From Gari tellinella (Eukaryota; Mollusca; Bivalvia; Cardiida; Psammobiidae), in assembly GCA_922989275.2 (NCBI GenBank), contig OV277870.1, positions 48,356,356-48,420,355 on the forward strand: a stretch of 64,000 nucleotides of DNA, read 5' to 3'. Position 1 is the stretch's first letter. Every line of letters begins with the position of its first letter. The notes beneath the pieces are model-generated. The model saw only the letters and a list, made by a program, of their open reading frames with translations. It had not been told where the DNA came from and ran no database searches. The position numbers and the translations under genes were made by a program. Below, piece after piece: positions 43,685 through 55,500 of this stretch.

Positions 43685-43830
43685 TGGAACTCAAAGTTTA
43701 ACATACTTATACATGTAGTTCAAAGATAACATAGTTTAATTTTGAACAACGGATAAGTTCACCCCACCCCACTTAACAAGTCTCTATAGAAGCACCACAA
43801 AGGAATGTTAATTGATGCTCTTGAATACAG

Positions 43831-44015
43831 GTAGCAGCTTAACACTTTGAACCCTAGTCACACATATATGCATCATTTGCAAACAGTGTACCTATGAGGA
43901 GTACTCTTGTCCTATGGAAACAGTGTAGACCCTGATCAGAGGGCTCCTTTAGGAGCTCTTTGATCAGGGTCTACACTGTTTGTCATTTAACATATATTGT
44001 AAAAATCAACCATAT
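43831..44015. mobile_element. Family B MITE, right end lost
   Basis: TTAACACTTTGAACCCTAGT, the hairpin AAACAGTGTAGACCCTGATC around GGGCTCCTTTAGGAGC, then the B interior to about 44015. Confidence 0.7.
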
Positions 44016-44083
44016 AGCATTTGAAAATATAGGCCTAGGGCTTCCAATGCCTTCCATGCTTGATTGTATCTTTCTTGTCTTAA

Positions 44084-45001
44084 GGGGGTAGGTGCACCTT
44101 TGGAAAGTAATTATTAAATTCTTCAAACTTTGCATACAGACAGTAAAATTAGTTTCTATGACAAAACTGGTGAAAAAAGTGGGGGTACCGGACCATTCTT
44201 TTTCACAATTTGAGATTTTTCAAGGCTACCCCCCTAAAATTGAAGCTTCACAAAAACTCCTACTTTTTTGTACTACGGATTTTAAAACTTTATTTAAACA
44301 ATCTATTTGTACAAAATGTATCCTAATTTATATTACCATAGTAAGAATAAACCCAGAAAATAAAGTTTTTTCAAGATCCACAATAAAAATGGTTGATTTC
44401 ACCGGAAAGGAGTAAAGTTTACCCCACCCACTTTGTTATAATGGGAGAAAAAGGCACAGTGAAACTTGCCCTATAAATTGTAGCAAACTATAAATACCAA
44501 ATTTTTTATTTGTTGATTTTAGCCTTGCAAACATAAAGTTTTAGTGAAATAGCAAATAAAAACACAGGGTCCCGGATCTTTAAAAAAAGATATAGATCAT
44601 TTTATTAAGAAAATCCATTTTTTCTCATTTTTTCACTTTTTGGTGTATTTTTACCAAAAATATATTTTTTCAAAAAAATATCATTTGATCTATTGAATTA
44701 TCTATAATTTATACTAAAACTGTACTACCATGAAAATTTCATGCTTATATTCTGAGAAATTGAAATGAAATCGGATGTAACAAAATGCAACCTACCTATG
44801 AAAACGGTGTATGCTGTAAACTACGAATAGGACATAAAACTTAAAAAGTCCCGTCCCGAACGAAAATCCAATTTTTTCCCGGGAAAATAGTATTTATGAC
44901 TGTATGCATTCACCAAAAATGAGTTCTTAACATTTTTCGGAAAATGAGTTCGTAAAATATTTCGGAAATTTCATAATGCTCAAAAAGACAGGCCGACATC
45001 C
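44084..45001. mobile_element. TTAA-flanked element, 918 bp, unknown family
   Basis: It is bounded by TTAA at 44080-44083 and 45002-45005, with termini GGGGGTAGGTGCAC and GGCCGACATCC that are only loosely inverted. An internal CAACCTACCTATG at about 44789 is the inverse of the left end. A 107-codon frame (44092-44415) has no recognisable domain. Confidence 0.5.
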
Positions 45002-45005
45002 TTAA

Positions 45006-46300
45006 GACTTTTCTTAGCATGTGATCTTGACCTTTGACCTACTTTTGCAAATAAGCATGTACATGTACATGGCCAAACATGTTGCTGGCTAGGGGCATTC
45101 ATGTTTCACAAACACGTTGCTTGTTTTCTTAATTCATTTTATATCCCTTTTCATTGTTTTAGATGAAATTGGATTGCTTTCTTTAAAATTATTTAATTAG
45201 GAGTTTTTGGATTGTTGAATTGTGGTATGAATTTTGAGTATATTTACAGAAAATATTGATTTACATCATGTGCGAATGGCATTATCATTTGCAAAGAAAA
45301 AACATGTATATGATCATAATTACCACTGCTATTACATTTTTAAACCGGATGAATGTGAATTCCACAAAAAAAATATCTTTCTGGGTTATTTACCCAAAAT
45401 AGGGGGTTATCCTCAATCTTCAATCCATGGACTCTTCGTCACTGATGACTCATTGTTGAGTAATGGTCTCTGATGTGTAAGTTTCTCTTCTGTAAATTTC
45501 TCTCATGTAAGATTATTTATATCTTAGTTGAGTATTTTGGAATGAGATTGGTCGCAGTCTGGTGGTTTCACCGCGAACCTGTCTGTTGACTGTATATAAA
45601 GCGCTACTTCTTTCTTACCATCTACATCTATGTGTAGTTTGATTTTAAAAAAAAGAGTTTTAGTGGAGTTCATTGTTCAACTTTACTGAAATGTATTTAA
45701 ACAAGAAATATCTTTAAAAAAGATATTCGGCGGAATGAGTGGTTGAACTAAGGCTATATAGATGAAATTGGGTGTGCAAAATTAAATGAAATTGAGGTTT
45801 TCAAAGAATTGTAATATCTTGGATTGAAAAGCAAAAAAAATTGAAACAGTAACTTTTATTTAAAATGCACAACTATCATGTACAGAAATGCAAAACAGAA
45901 CAATAATTTAACTCATATCCTAGCTACTGGTAGGAGATCCTCACATTAATCTATTGTTCTATATATCAAACTTCATTCATAGAGTTTCTTCAAACAAACT
46001 ATAGCATACACAAATGTACAGATACAACAGTCTGCTGAACTTCGACTGCCACTCTTGTAAATAATGATGAAACAACACTTGAGGCCATTAATTTTATATA
46101 TAATATTGCTTTAAATGTATGGTAAATGTGTACAAATAGTTAACAATTCAAACAAATTGGTAGTAAACAATTACAAAACACCTAGCTTCCTCTGTATATC
46201 TACATGGAGGAAGTATACCTGGAGAAGTATCCGGCCGGCTCGCGATTTATCTTGTCGTCCAAAATCGGTCAATCAGCGGCGCTCGTTTTTCCGAAAGTTA
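45006..46300. other. Intergenic stretch with nothing recognised
   Basis: It is AT-rich and free of the hairpin families. A 79-codon frame at 45234-45473 has no domain I know and no splice-linked neighbours. Confidence 0.5.
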
Positions 46301-46836
46301 GGTGTTAATAGAAATGCTTTTAATGTCATCTTTTCGTTATAAATTTTAATACAGATGTTTTATTAGACAATAATCTTATGCGTAGTACAAAATTTGAGGC
46401 GATAGCTTATAAATTGTTAGTTTAGTAAGGTTTTGAAAATGAGAGAAAAACGTATTTTTTCGTTTACCTACGAAGTTTGGTGTTTAATAGAAATGCTTTT
46501 AATGTCATCTTTTCATTATAAATTTTAATACATATGTTTTATTAGACAATGATCTTATGCGTAGTACAAAATTTGAGGCGATAGCTTATAAATTGTTAGT
46601 AAAGTGAGGTTTTGAAAATGAGAGAAAAACGTATTTTTTCGTTTACCTACGAAGTTTGGTGTTAATAGAAATGCTTTTAATGTCATCTTTTCGTTATAAA
46701 TTTTAATACAGATGTTTGATTAGACCATGATCTTACGCGTAGTACAAAATTTGAGGCGATAGCTTATAAATTGTTAGTATAGTGAGGTTTTGAAAATGAG
46801 AGAAAAACGTATTTTTTCGTTTACCTACGAAGCTTG
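46301..46836. repeat. 178-bp tandem array, three units
   Basis: Units start GGTGTTAATAGAAATGC at 46301, 46479 (with an extra T) and 46658, and end GTTTACCTACGAAG. They differ at a few positions only. Confidence 0.93.
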
Positions 46837-46841
46837 TGTGT

Positions 46842-46998
46842 GTCTATATTTCTCTGCCACTGTCTGTTTGCCTCTTGTCTGTCTCTCTGTCTGTCTGTTT
46901 TTCTCTTATCTCTGTCTGTCAGTCTGTCGCTTCTTCTTTTCTGTATCCATCTTTCTGTATGAATGTCTGTCTGTCTGTCTCTCTCTCTCTCTGATGAT
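46842..46998. repeat. Imperfect TCTG/TC microsatellite
   Basis: Runs of GTCTGTCTGTCTGTCT and CTCTCTCTCTCTCT, interrupted. Confidence 0.85.
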
Positions 46999-47210
46999 CC
47001 TCATGCGGAGAAAAGGTAAAATGTGTCATAAAGAGCTTAATTTGAAAAAGGGGTAAACTATATTTCAAGAGACATACTCTATGAATCCGACATTTTTGCA
47101 GCCTGGTCTGGATTACAACTGTTTGCAATTGCAATAGTCATCATGTTACTGGTATTCAGTAATGAGAGGGTTAATCCAGTCATCAACCAAACCAGGTGCA
47201 TTGATGTTGG

Positions 47211-47233
47211 TTTTTTTTTTTTTTTTTTTTTTA
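47211..47233. repeat. Poly-T run
   Basis: About 23 consecutive T residues. Confidence 0.9.
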
Positions 47234-47554
47234 ATTCAATTCTATTATCTTTATTTTTTGTGATTTGTATAATATATAGAAATCATGCGGTTACAGAAGT
47301 AAAAAACACATGTTCAAGTTACACGCACGGGTAGCATTGATCTTTTTTATTAAAGTGGAAACCCCCTGGAGTCCAGTTCCCTAACATGCACTTCATAGAT
47401 AATCGGCATGTTCAAGAAGCATGGACTTCATGCTGGGAGAGGTTTATGACGCTTATAAATGGCCTGCTAATTGTGTACGGTTACGTAATGTGTCACATTC
47501 CTTTGTGATGTGTAATATGGTAGACATGTAGTTTACAGATGAATAGCCCTAGAC

Positions 47555-47668
47555 GAGTGTCAAACATTCTGGATCCAGATCATACGCCGTGTTACGCGGC
47601 ATCTGATCTTGATCCAAGTTGTTTGCAAAAAAAAAGTAAAGGCGCGATCAGCAGGCAAAAAGTTAAGC
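47555..47668. mobile_element. G/D-type MITE fragment
   Basis: Hairpin CATTCTGGATCCAGATCATA ... GATCTTGATCCAAGTTGTTT centred on CCGTGTTACGCGG, then GATCAGCAGGCAAAAAGTTAA. Confidence 0.55.
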
Positions 47669-48183
47669 AGTCACTAAAATAGATTGCTTAAGGCATTGAC
47701 TGCTTTATAATTTACTCCGTTAAATAAGACATAAGTAATATGTATATTTTAGTCTGGATGTAAAACTAACCCTAAATTCCTTTTTTTTTGAAGTAATATA
47801 TTAATAATTCTAATTTTCCTTTCAATAATAATAATGATCACATACGACATAATAATACAGTTACAACTGTGGCCGTTTGATCATGGCCGTTTGACGCGCA
47901 CTCCTTTCAAATGTCTCTTTACATACAAAATGGATTTTTTTTTGCCTCCAAGGAAATATTTCCTCCATATAGAACATTCTAACAATGCATGAACACATTT
48001 TTAGAAGTTTAGAAGTTTGCTTAAGTTTTTATACGGAAGGAATTCTTTTCTTACGCGAGTTGGTCTAGTCATTTCATTAGCCAGCAACCTTTGTAGGTCA
48101 TCATTACTTTTTTCGCTTCAAGAAAACCCCTGGTATTTTTACAACCGAAAGATAAGTGTCACGGCTTTATATCAAGACTTTTT

Positions 48184-48213
48184 TTAAAAAATATATATAT
48201 ATATATATATATC
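48184..48213. repeat. AT dinucleotide microsatellite
   Basis: About 12 AT repeats. Confidence 0.88.
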
Positions 48214-48214
48214 G

Positions 48215-48655
48215 GACGAAAATTATGGATTAAATTCAAGTTTTTGAAACGGGACGTTGTATTTATTTCGCGATCGCCTGCTCTCGTTTATCGACTATTT
48301 CATTTGGCAATCGTTCTTTAACTCGCCATAAAATTTGTCGATTTCAAAAATAAACACTGGCATTTTCTACAACTGAAAGAAAAATATCTTAGCTGTCCTT
48401 TAAGACCATTGTTATGGAAATCGGCCTAAAATTGAGGATTTTATGAAAGGTTTTGTAACAGGGCGTGATATATTTTTGAGCGAGCGCTTGCTCCCTTTTA
48501 TCGGCAAATTAATTTGGTAACCGCTCTTTAACTCGCCATAAAAATGATCAATGTAAAAATTAGATTATGTTATTTTCACAAGTGAAAGATAAATATCTTA
48601 GCCTTCTTTTAAGATCATTATAATGAAAATCGGGTAAAAATTAAGGATTTTATGT
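48215..48655. repeat. Diverged tandem duplication, about 215 bp
   Basis: GAAACGGGACGTTGTATTTA / TTTAACTCGCCATAAAATTT in unit 1 corresponds to TAACAGGGCGTGATATATTT / TTTAACTCGCCATAAAAATG in unit 2. A third start lies near 48640. Confidence 0.65.
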
Positions 48656-48986
48656 AACTTAAACTAACAGTAGGTAACCATTCAACACGATAAAAAACGC
48701 GATAGCCCGCTATCGGCGTACCGGTGCAGTTGAATTATCGATCGATTAAGCGTTATCGCGCATACAGGTATTGGACGACAACATTTTCGGGAAAATGCAG
48801 ATTTGTGTATATGATTCTTCTCCAGGTATAATTCCTCCATGATATCTATAAAAAGATTTCAGATGTCATATCTTAAAATAGAAGTATAATTGCATCATCC
48901 CAGTGTAAACAGTGCAGTCTGTATCTCTAAATTTTACACTCACAGTCCACATCTGGTAAAACTGTACTTGGACATAGACCAGCCTA

Positions 48987-49177
48987 CAGGGCTCCAGATA
49001 AGAGGGAGTAAACTAAACAAATCACATTTTTTCACTCCTTTCAGCACCAAACCCTATGGTGTTACCACTCATTTTTTTTGTCTCGAAGAGACAATTCAAA
49101 TGTATAGTGACACCACAGGGTTTAATGCACAAATAAAGATTTTAAGTTTTGAAATAATTCCCTTATCTGGAGCCCTG
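48987..49177. mobile_element. Family C MITE, about 370 bp upstream of the brambleberry-like gene
   Basis: CAGGGCTCCAGATAAGAG ... CCTTATCTGGAGCCCTG. The hairpin is decayed on its left arm (CTCATTTTTTTTGTCTC). Confidence 0.82.
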
Positions 49178-49547
49178 GCTACTATCCAATCAGACTATTT
49201 AGTTTCAACAGGTGCTCTTAATTCTAAATTTCTGATCAAATATAATTGGTTGAAATGTGTGGCCAAATAGAAAGTGTGACTAAATAGAAACCAGTCAGCT
49301 CCGCCGAAAAACCCATTTTTAAAGGCTCAAAATATAGTAGAATTTTCCCCATACTTGAAATTAATATTTCCCATGAGAGAGAGAGAGATCTATCTTATTG
49401 TGTACTGCCCCCTGAGCTGATTTTTCGGAATGTGGGTGATTTTGACGAACGTGAAAATCAAATGTACACCGTTTGCAAATTCAAAACAAAACAAATCCAA
49501 AACTGACTCGACATGTACGCGGATATATCGAATAATGCCAGTCAGTA

Positions 49548-52500
49548 ATGGCCAAACATGCGTATATTTTTCTGTGCCTTCTGTCTCTACAATTTGGCAA
49601 GTCTGAAGCGTTTCTAGAATGGCTTTTTGGGACAAAAGATGACACGACCACAGCGTCATCCCCCAGTAATGTCATCACAGCGTTGGGGCTGCGATTTGAA
49701 GTTCCTACAGTCGACGACAAGTTTATACAGTTAAAGAATGCCCTCGATGATCTATCACCGTTAGATGGATGCTATCACATTGTAAGAAGGCATTTAGAAG
49801 CTCCTATAATCACAGTTTTGGGGTCTCTTGCTTGAATGCGGGTCAAAACGATCCACTTCCTAAACGTCCCACTACCAAAACGACCTAAAGTCAAATCGGC
49901 CCATATTTGCCTTAGTGTATTCCAGTGTATTGGCAATTATATTAGTGACTGTGTTGTTATTACTGTAAATTTTCTCTTTTCCTCTAAAGAAAATTGTCAC
50001 CAGCTGCATAGCTCATCAAAAGGTAAAGCTTCCACCTGCAGATGAGGAGGTCTTGGGTTTGATCACCTGCCAAGTCTTAATAGCTCAGTTGGTAGAGCGT
50101 CCACTTTCAAGGTGGGAGGTTTGTGGGTTCGATCCCTGGCTGGGGTCATACCAAAGACCATTATAAAAATGGTACTAGTAGCTCCCTTGCCTGAGGCTGA
50201 TGTTAATTTTTATGCGATGTTGGGTTCAATCACCTACCAAACCTTGATAGCTCAGTTGGTAGAGCGTCTCTTCGAGGCTGGAAGTTTGTGGGTTCGATCC
50301 CCGGCCTGGGTTATACTAAGGACCATTATAAAAATATAGCTCAGGATTTCGGGTTAGCACTCATGCATGTTTTGTCAGTATCAGGATAAAATATAAAACT
50401 ATTTGTGGACAGGCTGGCTGTTCAAGTTATTTAAACCATCTGTACTTTTTACTTTTAACTGTAAATTTTGGTATATCTTTTACTTGCACATAGCAAATGT
50501 TTTTAAACACAGCGCCTGCTTGTAAAAATCGATTACGATTGTAAAGCAGTATAAAGTTGAAGTTGAAAATGGACGGCCGGGTTCGGTCCCTGGACAGTCT
50601 ATAATAATTGATTGATCACATCAATGAAGGATTGTTGTCACAGACAGTAAACTTGTTGATCAATATCAGTTCTCCAATGAGTTTGATTATAATTGCAATT
50701 GGGCTATTTAGTCAAGAGTTATCTGCCCTTGATGGCTGAACATTCCATAATAAACAGCGTTTACACTCTAGTAAAGTACATTTTTCAATGGATTTTGATT
50801 ATACATGTCATTGTGTCAAGAGTTATCAGCCCTTGATGTACTCATTTATGCTAGAATACATGTCATATTCCAATATTGTTTACATTCTAGTGTCTACAAA
50901 TATTAATAGATTTAGATATACTTACATGTACATGTAATCTTGTTTTGATTATGGGTGAAGCTCAATGGTAAAACTATCAGGTTTCATTTCAACAGATGAG
51001 TGATATCAGGGCATTTAAGGCCCTCTTGTTTTCAATAGGCACGCTATGCTGTTCTCAAACTACATTTTTTCTGTCTGTAGGTTATTTACAAGCTAAAGAA
51101 GCGATGTGGAGAACTGTCAGAGGAAGAGCTTGGGAAGTTGTCAGTACAGTTACTGAACTGCCAGTCATCAGCAGAGAAAAGACAAACCTACCAGTGCACA
51201 GATACCATGGTGAGTGTATGGATGAACCGTTGTGGTGAATGCCTCTCTACATCAGCCGTCTGAACAACAATTCCTTCCATACAGCAATTCTTGCTGCTGT
51301 TCCCAAACCAACCCTTTCAGTGATGCAATAATTTATATTGTCTGCTTAAAATTGTCATCTGCGGTTAACATATGGAACATTTTGACAGAAGAAACATAAT
51401 GACGAGTGACAAACAGCTTGAATCCAGATCAGACGCCACATTATGCGACTGATCTGGATTCAAGCTGTTTGCAAATTTATGTAAGCAGTCTTTTTTCAGC
51501 AATTTTCCCTCCCCTTTACAACTCCCTCCGAACAATACACACAATCTTTGTCTCCCATTGGATGTTTGTCTGGAGAGGATGCGCTGTATAGTGTATAAGG
51601 TTGAAACTTTTTACATCCCATTGACCAAGAAGAAGGTGGGGGAGTAGGTTGTAGATTTACGTTTGTCAGTCTGTCAATATGTACCATACATCTTTCCTGA
51701 ACATTTTGTAGCACACACACATAAATGTGAGATTGAAACTTTATGGATATATAATTCAGGGCATGAACATGTGCGTAATTTACACCCTCTTATCTGGAGC
51801 CCTGCATTTCTTCACTGTAATATTTCCGATTTTCAGAGTCTTGCAGAATGTACAAAAGATATGGACGCGACAACATGGAACAGTTACCAGATTGTGGGTA
51901 ATCGTGCCCGGGCATTGTGTTACGCCACACAGCAGCAGCAGTTTCGCCGACTGACTGAACTGACTGTGAACCAGCTGATAACTACAGCGCACGGACAACT
52001 CGAGTATCTCAGGCAGCTACAGGTAATAGCAAAGCTAGTTTAACTCTTTACCCCATAGCCTGTTTCCAGTTTTATCAACAGGAGATCACTTAAAGCAAAT
52101 TGAGAGTAAAGCAGAATGTGCTGTAAGGTGCCTGCTTTAAGTTACCATCTGCTAGGATTTCTTATTGTGCATATTCATGTTTTTATAAAGTCACCAGTGG
52201 AACTATTTTTCTTTAACTCTTTCCTCCCTAAAACTTTAAATGGACAATTCCAGTTTCCATTTTAGTCTAGTCCATTTCTGACTTTTAAGGGTTGTTTTTG
52301 TCAATGTTTGGCATTATGACAAACAGTGATGACCCTGATCAGAGGGCTCCTTTCAGAGCCCTCTGATCTGGGTCTTCACTGTTTGCACAGGACAAGTATA
52401 CTTAATACATGTACACTGTTTGAAAAGGACGCCTATATGCGTGACTAGGACTCAAAGAGTTAATGGAGGAATAAATTGAAGACGTAAAAAGGCATACAGT

Positions 52501-55500
52501 AAAACCTCTCTATTACGCCACTAAAAAGAAGGCTAATTGAATGTATAAAAGGCAGGTGACAGCTTTAAGCAAGGTGATAGTAAAACAGAAAGCTCCTTAA
52601 GGAGCATTCTGTTTTACTGTCACCTTGCTTTAAGTATTCATGAGAAAAAAAAGTTACTGATAACACACAGACAACTAGAGTATCTCAGGCAGCTACAGAT
52701 AATGGCAAAGCTAGTTTAACATATTCTTTAGATTTTTTCAGTGTTAACCCTTTATCCAATGGCCTGTTTCTAATTTAGAAAATAGTTAACTGCTTAAAGA
52801 GGCTCGCAATAATTTATTGAGCTCTGGTGGGATTCGAACCCGGGGCCTGGCATGCGGGGAAAGAGAACAAAATAAGTAAACCCCTTAGCCCACTCGACCA
52901 CCAGGGCTTTTCATATCTATGGGATCGATGTAACATACTTCAGTGTGTAGCGATGGAGAGTACATAATTCGGCTCGGTTTTATGTCTGAGCCCGTGATCA
53001 ATTTCTGTTGACGCAAAGGATAAAGCGATGGAAAATATCTAAAAATATAAGATTTGAAGACTTTTCTTAAGAGTGTTTTTAGACTGATCATATGTTTGAC
53101 AGTTTCTAATGCAGGATAATGCTACACATTTGGTTTTATTTGAGTATTTTCTTTTATTTTTGCTAATACACCATCTAGTTGTGAGTCGCTTTAAAGCAGG
53201 TTGAAAGTAAAGCAGAATGCGACTTAAGGCGCATTCTGCTTTACTTTCAGCCAGCATTAAGCTACCACCTGCCAGAATAAAGAAAATATTTCTTATGAAA
53301 CATACTCAAGACTGTTTAAATTGAAACTATTTTCTTCAGCGGAGGAATAAAGTGGATGCGGTGAAAGCGTAGGAAAGCTTAACAGAGCTTGGTTCAAAGT
53401 GGGGACGCCATTCTTCACGGTCTGTCACCACTTGACACGCTTCGTTAAGATGTCTTAAGATTTGTTACGATCTGGCATGAAGATCTGACACGAGGTCAGA
53501 TGCATTCATCAAGATCTGACACGCTTTGTTACGTTTTCATGAAGGACTCTCACGCTATTTATAGTAATTTAATCCATTAACTCAGAGCAATAGATTCATA
53601 CCTTGGATATTTCGGCTTTAATGGATTAAATTACTATAAATGGACAATCCAGAGCAAGAGAACAATCTACATTGTTGGACTCTCACGCTTTCTCACGAAT
53701 TGAGACGCTACGATCAAGGATTGACACGTTTTGTTAGGCTTTGTTATGCTTGGCAAGTTTCCTCACGCTCTTTCACGATCTCAAGGGCTAGGATGAAGTT
53801 ATACAACAAGGAGACAAACATCATGTCTTCTTCAGCTAGATCATGCTCTGGTTCATCTGACGATCTTGACATTTTCCAATGCGTAACAAAGCTGAACAGA
53901 GCGTAACAATGCACAACAAAGCTTGATAATCTTATCAGAGCCTGATTTAAAGCGCCATAATCGCCAGGGTTAGAAATTAGCTAAAAATTACACTTGCATT
54001 TTTTTGCGAGTGACTTTTAAACTTACTTGCAAAATGCAAAAACTACTCGCGAAAGTTAAACTGTCATTCTGAACATACATGTATATGTTTTAACTTTTAA
54101 ACCGACACTGACGTGTAGTAATCAAATACGATCTACCTACACTTCGTGTATTTCATAGTTGTACATTTGTGGTTACAGCTGACAAGGGATAAGATCTTGA
54201 TTTTCATATCTATGTGTACATACCAAAGGAGTATTTTTCTTACATTTTATAATATTGGGGAGAATGCATGCTGTATGCACTAGGCAGACCGCACACGATT
54301 TCATTACTCGAAAATTAGGTCAGGTTTAGATTGCCAATCCGTCTACCATACAAACGTTTTTTCACTGGTCGTATATTTCAGGGCTGTGGTTAATAAACAG
54401 TATGTCACAGTAGAATTAGAAGTATACTTGTACTCGCGCGAGTCTTTTAAATGGAGTCGTCTTTGGAGAACGGTTTCGGTTGTTGCGTCTCAGACTCTGT
54501 GATAAGAATTGTTTACACATCGGAACTCCTAAGTAGCAAAGTGCGCGTTTCATTAGCCAATGAGAATTGGGAAAGTCCGTCATTACGTCATTCTTACAGA
54601 CAAAAAAGAGGTTGAAACTGCCCGAGAAGCTATGATTGGCTTAAGAAAAGTATTCGCTTGTCTTCTCGTCCATTTCCGCCACTCGAAATGCTACGGAATA
54701 AACCGAGCATAGCCTTACAGACGCTATACTGTGTTTAGCTGCCGAAAAACCGTACTCGCATTTTTTTGCGAGTTTGTTGAAAAATCACTCGCAATTTACA
54801 AACTCCACTCGCATTTTGCGAGTATGCGAGCTTAAATTCGAACCCTGATCGCATCAAAGCGTAATAAAGTGTAATAAAGCTTATTAAAGCGTGATTTCAA
54901 GCATAACAAAGCCTGATCAAAGCAGGACCAAAGCGTGAGGAACCGTAACAATTCGGGAAATATTTCGTCCCTAAGCGGCAACCAATTCGTATCAGAGCGT
55001 AAGAGATCGTGATATTTTTGGAAAAGTTAACAAAAATGACGACGCTTTGCTCGCTGATTTGAAGCGCGGCATTCGCCGTTGGTGTGAACCTAGCATAAGT
55101 GGTCACCTGTCTTCAACACTAAAAACAGTCTAATATATGAAGGTTTAATGCAGGAGTAATACATACACATTACCAGTTGACAGTGCGATACAGAGTGATG
55201 TATTTAGCTCGAGACGATTTTGGCGGAAATAGCCGATCTGACGAGCGCCTTGGCGCGAGTCTGATCGGTTGTTTCCACCAAAAACGTCGAGAGCTAAATG
55301 CAACACTCTGTAGCACACTGCCAACTGGTGATGTGTTTATTATATGCCTTGAATACACACCAGAAACAATTAAATAGTTGTTTAAACCATTTTATAGCCA
55401 ACATTTATTAGTTATTTGAAGCAGAACAAGATTTTTTGTTTGCCACAATGAATAACGCGGCACTTGTACACGTACGTAAATGACGTCACGTTAAATCGAA

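Larger units (their letters stand above)
53385..55090. mobile_element. Element with CGTAACAAAGC-type inverted arms, interrupted
   Basis: The left part repeats GACACGCTTTGTTACG-like motifs (53425-53780). The right part (53880-53960 and 54850-54960) repeats the complements (GCGTAACAAAGC, AAAGCGTAATAAAG). The possible outer ends GGTTCAAAGTGGGGACG and CCGTTGGTGTGAACC are loosely inverted. Boundaries are approximate. Confidence 0.5.

Noticed and set aside
44092..44415. A 107-codon frame in the 918-bp TTAA element
   Set aside because: No recognisable domain or transposase signature, and Lys/Phe-rich composition as expected from AT-rich DNA.
50070..50335. Two functional tRNA genes
   Set aside because: A and B boxes are good, but the acceptor strands do not pair, and both copies continue into the same downstream sequence, as SINEs do.
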